Part shown: positions 57,885 to 64,000 of the stretch, piece by piece
How positions within the stretch are numbered: position 1 is the first letter of the stretch
Layout of the letters: each line of letters opens with the position of its first letter
Origin: Leishmania martiniquensis
Lineage: Eukaryota > Euglenozoa > Kinetoplastea > Trypanosomatida > Trypanosomatidae
Reading direction: 5' to 3'
Assembly (NCBI RefSeq): GCF_017916325.1
Contig: NC_090136.1
Location: 2,501 to 66,500 of the forward strand
Length of the DNA stretch: 64,000 nt
Position numbers and translations under genes: made by a program
Notes under the pieces: generated by a model
The model's input: only the letters and a program-made list of their open reading frames with translations
The model's database searches: none
Told to the model about the DNA's origin: nothing

Positions 57885-60649
57885 TGGGTGTGGTCGGCGG
57901 TGATGGCGGCGCCCAGGCACAATACGTGCGCGCGGAGAGGCGCGAAGGCTACAGCGATGGCCGTGGCGGGAGAGAGAGGCAGTGGCAGGGGGGCGAAGTG
58001 CGCAGAAAGCTGTGTCCCTCCGCGTGAAGACCTCCGTTGTCCGTCACCGGCGTGAGAGTGAAGAGGGTGTGGAGGTGGTGATGGTGAAGAAGACGGAAAC
58101 GGAAAGTTTCGTGAGGAGGATAGCGAATAGGAGCCTTGTCAGATCATCCCACAACAGAGGAAAGCGCTGCGCGGTCGTGCCGCGGACACAGAGCCATAGG
58201 ACTCGAAGTGGCCCTTCGGGTACTGCATATGCATAGAAACACCGTTCGGCCCACACACGCGGGTGCGGGGGCACCCATTCTTCGCCGGCTCTGTCGTCCC
58301 ACGCGCCCCCTGTCCTTTGGCAATGCGGCATCGCCACTTGATGGCCCGTCGGCTGCCGCGTCAGCGAGCACCGCATAGAGGGGGAGGGGCGGGGGGTGGG
58401 GTGGGGACCGACAACACACAAGGGAGGCTCGCCGTGCCGCCTTTGCCTTTGGTGTCAACCACATAGCATCGAGAGAGACCCTTGCGGCATTCGAAGAGCG
58501 CGAAGATATTTTATCCACGCGCAGATCGGCCGCTGTCCCCCCCCCCCGCAAGGGGGGAGCGAGAAGGGGCGAAGCAGCAACGCAAAGCTAATCCTCAGAA
58601 AGCAGAGGCCGCGGCTCACAGCTCTGCCGCGCTGGTGCGGTGTAGCGCGCGGAGGGGGTGTGGTGTGTGGGGTGCTGTTGGTGGGGAAGCACTCGTGGAG
58701 GAAATGTCGAAGGCTCTCTGCACGCGTTGGCGCTGGCGCCGTTTTCACTGCGGTAGCCAAACGTGGCAGGGGGGTGGGATGAAGCGCTGCCACTCGGAAT
58801 AGGGAGGGAGGGGAGGGGGATAGCCCGCACCTCTCGTCTCTCAAAGCAGGCAGGCCAACGACCCCAGTCCAGGAGGTGCCCCCCGTGCCGCCAGCAGCAG
58901 GAGCTGCGGCCTCTCGATGGTCGCGCGGAGAAGTACTCCCTCTCCGAGACCGGAGCGTGGGATGCATACGTTCCCACTGGTGGCACAGTCGAAGGGAGGG
59001 TGGTGGCGGCGGTGGTGGCCTCGTCTCACGATTTCTTTTCTCATGTCGCCCATGGAGCCCACCCATCCAGCGCTGCCGCGCCATCGCCACGCGAGACACA
59101 GAAGAGATCCAGCCGGCAGGGCCGTACCGGACCCGTCATCGTCCCCGTCCCAACAGTAAGCCACTGCTTGCATGCTGCAGACGCTAAGAAACGTCTGCGG
59201 GGTCAGCCTCCAAGTCCTGTCTCGCGTGTTGGCCACCCTTCCCTCCCCCCTCCTCAGCAAAGCGCGGGAGAGGATCTGCTGGGGGGAGGGTAGGAGGTGC
59301 CGCGTGGCTGCCAATGCGTAGCGGGTTGGATCGCGTCATCGGTCGTGGTGAGCACAGCAGGAAGTAGGTTTCTGTGGACCGTAACGACGTGATGAGGAGC
59401 ACTCGGTCATGACAGAGGGGGAGGGGATCCCTCCGCTTGCGAAGCGCATGGGCCGCATATGCCTTCCAGCGTCGCCTCCATCGTCCTGGCGAGCCGTGCA
59501 GCAGTGTGCCTGTCGATGGCAAGGCCATGGGCATGCGCAGCAAGAGACATTCACGTTCGTTGGCGGCGCATCTGGCCTAGCGTCGCGGAGAGCGGCTTCT
59601 ATCCATCGACCAAAAAAAATGCGGGGCCTCCGTCTCGGCGTCTGCGATAGAGATTTCAGCGGGGCGGCGGCGTGTTGTCACGGGTGCGCGTCCTGTCACC
59701 GCACGAGGACGTCGGTGGCTCATTTTTTTCCTGTTGCTGCCGCCCTCAGCGGGGCAGGGAAGGGGAAGGGGATCGTGCCTTCACTGCTCGCCTCCCCCTC
59801 CTCCTCCCTGCATTCTGCTCATGAGACTCTGCAGCTGCGGCAGCGGCGTCGCGCTCGTTGCAGAGGGCTTTGAGGAGATGTGTTGGAGGGGGGAGGCTCG
59901 TGAGGGCCTCATCTTCCGTGCGATCGAAGGGGGGGCTGCCGAGCGATGCCCTCTCCAGTGTCTCAGAGAGAGGCTCCTCGCGGCACATTCCGCCGCTGAG
60001 CGTACGCCTGTGACGCCCGCCAACGCCCACTCGTGTGGCAAAGGTGGGCGGTGGACCGCTCTGCCCCGGGTGAACGACTTCAAGAGAAGGCCCGCCGCCT
60101 TCCCGTCCCGTTCATCTGGAGAGGTGAGATACCGCATGGCACCTTTTCAGCCCTCGCAGCGCACTCCTAATGTGACAGGGATGCTATCCAGGCCGTGTGA
60201 CACCAGCCCGTTGTACGGGGGGTGGGGGGGAGGGCTGCTGCCTCTGTGGGGCCACATCAAGCGAGTTCGGCCGGCATCGGCTCTTGAGGAAAGGACTGCT
60301 GCTCCTCGTGGAGGAGACAAGCGGGTATAGATGGGGTGCGCGCTCCGGGGCGGTGTGCAGACGCGCTCTCTTGCGCGCCCGCCAGAGAGGCGGCAGCAGG
60401 GGTCCTCTGGTGGATTTCGGGAGAGGGAGCAGAGCCGTCACTCTTTTTGTTCGCCCAAGCCGCTTCCTTGCGACGTCGAAGTGGGCGCGTGTGGGCACTC
60501 CTCGTCCACGCAAGAGGTGGGAGAGCGCGGACAGCGACGGCAACGCAGTGACCAGAGCAGGCACCGACGCACACTCTTGAGCCTCCGTCGCCCGTCGCGA
60601 AGCAAACGCACCTCGCCTCGCCCAAGGTACCATGGCGTGGTGACATATG
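57885..60649. other. 2.8 kb gene-free interval
   Basis: No convincing gene. Purine-rich plus-strand blocks at 57960-57985 and 58028-58105 may serve the cyclophilin gene's acceptor; C- and G-runs lie at 58537-58547 and 60218-60232. The right side is the presumed 3' UTR of the 142-residue protein gene. No copy of the dispersed repeat could be recognised here. Confidence 0.6.
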
Positions 60650-61078
60650 TCAGCTGTGACGGTCGTTCTCAGCGAAGTCTCTGAGTCGCTGCTTCAGTCG
60701 ACCGTAGCGGGCCTTTCCCTCTGGGCCGCCGTTGCAGTAAACGCCAAGTCCGCTTCCCAGAAGCGCCGGCACGCCACCAGAGACTACCGTGAGCGACAGG
60801 ATGAGGGACGCGAGCCAGCAGTGGGCGCGGAGGAGTTGCTCGATGTCGTCCGAGAGGGTGCAGCTAACAGAAGGCGTCCGGAAGCTCCACTTCACCGCGC
60901 CCCACAGCCCCGAGAGGTGGCCGCTGCTACTTGACGCGGCGGGGGCAGCGGGGACAGCGGGGGAACGGGTGTCCGCCTTGTCGGCGGTGAACGCATCGTG
61001 GAGGACGGGATACGCGCATTGTGTGATGCTGAGCCCGCCCATAAACTGAAAAAGGATCTGAGGCGCGGTGCGGTACAT
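60650..61078 (-). CDS. Small predicted membrane protein (142 aa), function unknown
   Basis: 142 residues. A hydrophobic N-terminal helix (ILFQFMGGLSITQCAYPVL, about 8-26) and a stronger span at about 87-112 (WLASLILSLTVVSGGVPALLGSG) flank an Ala/Pro/Ser-rich loop and a segment HLSGLWGAVKWSF. The C-terminus is basic (KARYGRLKQRLRDFAE). The reading frame is free of the Arg/His/Ser-rich composition of shadow frames, and codons look like the real genes. No family recognised; a mitochondrial inner-membrane or ER protein is possible. The start at 61078 is the first ATG and fits the hydrophobic N-terminus. Somewhat less certain than its neighbours because it is short and lacks a motif. Confidence 0.75.
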   Translation of the reverse strand: MYRTAPQILFQFMGGLSITQCAYPVLHDAFTADKADTRSPAVPAAPAASSSSGHLSGLWGAVKWSFRTPSVSCTLSDDIEQLLRAHCWLASLILSLTVVSGGVPALLGSGLGVYCNGGPEGKARYGRLKQRLRDFAENDRHS

Positions 61079-61948
61079 TGACGCGGAGAAGAGCAGCGGA
61101 GCGATTCCTCTGCGAGCGCGACGCGTTCAGAAATGCACTCTCACTTTCTCTTCCTCTCTCGCTCTCTCGCTCCTGGCGTAGGCCGAGGGCAAACACACAC
61201 AGAGAGAGAGGGGGGAAGAAGGGAAAGGGGGGGAGAAGGGAGAGGGGCGTATGCCTACGCGCAGGGATCTGCAACCGTGACTGTTGATTGTGCGTGTGTG
61301 TGTGTATTTGTGTGTGTGTGTGTGTGCAGAGGGAGAAAGGGGGTAGAAGGTGGTCACGAGAGCGGGGGAGGAGGCAGAAGAGACACGCGCCGTCTCCGTG
61401 TACGTCTGATAGAAGGCAACACAGAGAGAGGACGCGACGACACAGGAGGGCTTACTGCTGCCGGTCGGCGTGGTTCACGCTCGCGCGCTGCATCGCGGCC
61501 CTCTACTATAAAAAGACAGAGACGGGTGCGTAACGCTGCATGCGTGCGCGTGCGTGCGTATGTGTGCATGTGTATGTGTGTGTGTATTTGTGTGTGTGTG
61601 TGTGTGAATACAGAGAGAGAGAGCGCGCGATGATCTAAAAAAAGAAAAGAAACGCGCATTGTGCCTCCACAGGCGTACGCCCAGCGATGTACAGAAAAGG
61701 GGGAGAGGAGAGGTGAAGTGATTCGAGGTGACACTAATCTAACAGAGTGAAGCGTCCGGAGGGAGTGTGGGCCATCGAGTGCAACGCCCGCCCACGAAGC
61801 AGTACGACAGCACACCCCTCACCACGGCGATCGCCGAGCGCGCGCGAACGAAAAGAAAGAGAGAAGAGGGAAATGGTTGCGCAACGTGCACAAAAAGGGA
61901 TGAGATAAGGCGAAAGAAGAATGGGGCACAGCAGAGCTGGTCCTTTTC
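61079..61948. other. Spacer with two TG-rich arrays
   Basis: Non-coding. TG-rich arrays at about 61289-61327 and 61540-61606 share a TGTGTGTGTATTTGTGTG core. A GAGA block at 61201-61236 is pyrimidine-rich on the transcript and lies above the 142-residue gene. Confidence 0.55.
61289..61606. repeat. Paired TG-rich microsatellites
   Basis: Two arrays (61289-61327 and 61540-61606) share the same interrupted unit, with a single ATTT break in a TG run, about 250 bp apart; one may be a copy of the other. Confidence 0.85.
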
Positions 61949-64000
61949 CTAGAAGCTGGAGCGGCAGGACGCGAGCTCGGCGGAGCGGCAGCCATCGCTT
62001 GCCCCCTCTCGCACCTCTACGACTGCTGCCGAGGCCAAGGCGCCACCGCCGTCAGGGCTGCGCCAAGAGGCAGGCGCAGTGGCAACGGCACGATGTGCAG
62101 CGGTGCAGCTCGCGTCTGTCGTGGGCAGCACTGCGGTGAACGTCAGAGCCCCGTCACCGTGCTCGAGAGACTTGCTAGAGAGAGCGGGGGAGAGTGGCAA
62201 TGGGGCCACCACCGCTTCATCTTCTTCGGTCGCCTCTGGAAGACGCAGAGTCGTCAGAGACGCCTTCGCGCCGCCCCCACACGGTCGAAGCGGAGAGGCC
62301 GTCGCTGCCCTGCAGGCAGGAGGACGTGACGGGGGTAGTGAGCGACTGATATGCCAGGATCCCTGCAACTCGGTCACTGCAGGTGTAGTTGGCGCGGGTG
62401 GGCGCAGAGCTGCGTCGGCCACCTTCCCAGAACTCGCGAAAGCGTCGCAGCTATCATCCACTGCAACATGTTCGCTGGGGAGAGCCTCCTCTACGTCGAT
62501 GCGGCGGCGCTGGAGAGCATCGGCTTCGCCCTGAGAGTCGCCGGAGCGGCTGCGCACGCGCGTCGGCGTGTGTTGGGGTAGCGGCGCTTCCGACAGTGTT
62601 CGCGCGGCGGAGCCTGTGCGCCATGTGCGCTCCCGGGAAGCGGAAGGAGTGCGCACCAGGTGCGCGCCATCGCGGCCCGCCACACCTAGGTCGACTGCCT
62701 CTGCCAGTACGCATGCGTTGTCGCTCACGTCGCACACGCCGTCGATCCGGCAGAGCTCCTCGCGCAGTTGCGAGCGGGCACGCCCGGGGTGCAGGGCCGC
62801 CAGCTGCGCCGCCGTGCTCGCGTGCTCGAAATCCTCCATGGCAAACATACTGCGCAGCTGCACGCGCGTGAAGTAGCGGTACAGTTCGCCACCCGTCCCG
62901 CGTTCGGGGGACCGCCTGCACTCGCCGCCGTCGCTGCTCTTCACGGACTGCAGCGCTGCCATGCGCTTGAAGATTTGGTTGCGGTACACTTTCTCCTCGA
63001 CCGTGCCACATGTCACCAGACGGTAAACAACGACGTCGCGCTGCTGGCCAATGCGGTGGACGCGGTCGACAGCCTGTGCGTCCGCAGACGGGTTCCAGCT
63101 GGGGTCGAGTAGCACCACCGCCGAAGCCGCGTGGAAGGTAAGCCCAACGCCGCCGACCTGCGTCGTGAGGAGGCACACCCACACACCCGCGTCGCTGTTG
63201 AAACGGTGGACCTCGGCACAGCGGCGCTCGCTCGGTGTGTCGCCGTCCACCTGTGTGTACGTCAGTCGCCACTCCCGCAGAAGGAAGCTGAGGAGGTGCA
63301 GGAGTCGCTTGGAGCGCGAGAAGACGAGCGTGCGGCGCCCCTGCGAGACGCAGCGTCGGATTAGCTGAAGCGCCACCCACAGCTTCGCACCGCCGAAGAT
63401 GTCGCCTATCTCTGCCACGGGCGCCTCGTACGGGTGGTGCGCGAGGGCCGTTGCGAAGGCCTCGTCGACGAGGCTCAGCCAGGGATGGTTGCAAATCTGC
63501 GACAGCATCGCCAGCAGAAGCAAAGGAGTCGGCGGCGCGCCGGCCGTGGTGGCGGCCGCTGACGGGTCGCCGCCGCCAACGCAACGCTTTTCTACCGCCG
63601 CCCCATCCTCGCCACCGGTCCCCACCGTGAGGTCCACGTCCGCATCGCTGTTGCGCGCAGCCGCCACCTCCTTCGACTCCAAGAAGGCCGCGTACAGCTG
63701 CTGCTGCACATCCGTCAAGCGCACCCACACGACGACATCTTCCTTGCTACTCGACAGCACCTCTGCATCGACATCCTTCTTCTCGCGGCGTAGCATAAAA
63801 GGGCGGATCGCGGCCTGTAGCCTCGATAGCTCGCCCGAGGCGGCCTCCCGCTGCGCCGCGCTAGCGTCGCGCTCGTTGCCGCGCAGCAAGGTCGCACTGA
63901 CGGCGTTGAAGCCCGACTTGTCCATGTCAATAATTGACCCATCAAGAAAGCGAAAGAGGCTCCACATGTCGTCAAAGGTGTTCATGAGTGGTGTGCCGGT
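61949..64000 (-). CDS. ERCC6L/PICH-like SNF2 family ATPase, C-terminal part (cut by window edge)
   Basis: 683 residues visible; the frame stays open to the right edge, so the N-terminal ATPase half (including the Walker A and DEAH boxes) is outside. The first visible residues (TGTPLMN) are SNF2 motif III, followed by MWSLFRFLDG, the arm region (RPFMLRREKKDV) and the second helicase lobe with motif IV (TLVFSRS), motif V (LLTTQVGGVGLTF) and motif VI (AQAVDRVHRIGQ). The lobe ends with VVYRLVTCGTVEEKVYRNQIFKR. A segment after it (RYFTRVQLRSMFAMEDFEHASTAAQLAAL) resembles the PICH/ERCC6L sequence after the motor, which makes PICH/ERCC6L more likely than CSB or INO80. The C-terminal 270 residues are low complexity. 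Predicted DNA translocase acting on chromosome bridges or in repair. Confidence 0.93.
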   Translation of the reverse strand, partial: TGTPLMNTFDDMWSLFRFLDGSIIDMDKSGFNAVSATLLRGNERDASAAQREAASGELSRLQAAIRPFMLRREKKDVDAEVLSSSKEDVVVWVRLTDVQQQLYAAFLESKEVAAARNSDADVDLTVGTGGEDGAAVEKRCVGGGDPSAAATTAGAPPTPLLLLAMLSQICNHPWLSLVDEAFATALAHHPYEAPVAEIGDIFGGAKLWVALQLIRRCVSQGRRTLVFSRSKRLLHLLSFLLREWRLTYTQVDGDTPSERRCAEVHRFNSDAGVWVCLLTTQVGGVGLTFHAASAVVLLDPSWNPSADAQAVDRVHRIGQQRDVVVYRLVTCGTVEEKVYRNQIFKRMAALQSVKSSDGGECRRSPERGTGGELYRYFTRVQLRSMFAMEDFEHASTAAQLAALHPGRARSQLREELCRIDGVCDVSDNACVLAEAVDLGVAGRDGAHLVRTPSASRERTWRTGSAARTLSEAPLPQHTPTRVRSRSGDSQGEADALQRRRIDVEEALPSEHVAVDDSCDAFASSGKVADAALRPPAPTTPAVTELQGSWHISRSLPPSRPPACRAATASPLRPCGGGAKASLTTLRLPEATEEDEAVVAPLPLSPALSSKSLEHGDGALTFTAVLPTTDASCTAAHRAVATAPASWRSPDGGGALASAAVVEVREGASDGCRSAELASCRSSF

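Noticed and set aside
62454..63728. Second minus-strand frame of 424 codons inside the SNF2 gene
   Set aside because: Arg/Pro/Gly-rich off-frame product of a GC-rich gene; the SNF2 motifs are all in the other frame.

Overview
The window looks like a nuclear chromosome segment of a trypanosomatid protist, most likely a Leishmania species. It is GC-rich. All 24 supported genes are intronless and lie on the minus strand, with long spacers that are purine-rich on the plus strand. These give the polypyrimidine tracts that trypanosomatids need for spliced-leader addition and polyadenylation of polycistronic transcripts. From memory, the gene order (C-type-lectin-like protein, endo/exonuclease/phosphatase, kinesin-13, GYF protein, carboxylase, thymidylate-kinase-like, fucosyltransferase, monothiol glutaredoxin and so on) fits the left arm of Leishmania chromosome 1, which is transcribed toward the left telomere. 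No database was searched and the species is not resolved.

Layout, left to right (transcription runs right to left). 1-4961: no supported gene; this lies beyond the last gene of the unit. 4962-13683: lectin-like membrane protein, EEP hydrolase, kinesin-13 with a SAM-like N-terminus, and a GYF protein resembling CD2BP2/Lin1. 13684-18320: a 4.6 kb gene-free interval holding two inverted copies of a dispersed repeat. 18321-31650: a run with many likely mitochondrial products: propionyl-CoA carboxylase alpha, a coiled-coil protein, a BSD protein, a small SPFH-like membrane protein, a CMPK2-type kinase, a GT11 fucosyltransferase and a CAFS monothiol glutaredoxin. 32962-43398: two low-complexity proteins that may be diverged paralogs, an 82-residue PAR-3-CR1-like protein, a small single-span protein, an Sm/LSm protein and a predicted myristoylated protein. 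44494-64000: a CLC transporter, Cwc21, a protein-tyrosine-phosphatase fold without its catalytic cysteine, a UBA/CCCH/CUE/DUF1771/Smr protein, a PPIL6-like cyclophilin, a small membrane protein, and the C-terminal part of an ERCC6L/PICH-like SNF2 ATPase that runs off the right edge.

The genes share transcription rather than one pathway. Two loose themes are mitochondrial metabolism (18-40 kb) and RNA processing (GYF protein, LSm, Cwc21, CCCH-Smr). The most unusual observations are the predicted pseudophosphatase, three nearly identical repeat copies within 13 kb (one starting at the stop codon of the CMPK2-like gene), the duplicated CCCD/CCCH zinc modules, the acidic swap at the CLC proton-glutamate position, and the PAR-3-CR1-like micro-protein. 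I saw no CRISPR array, tRNA, rRNA or intact transposon, and no self-contained new defence or mobile system.
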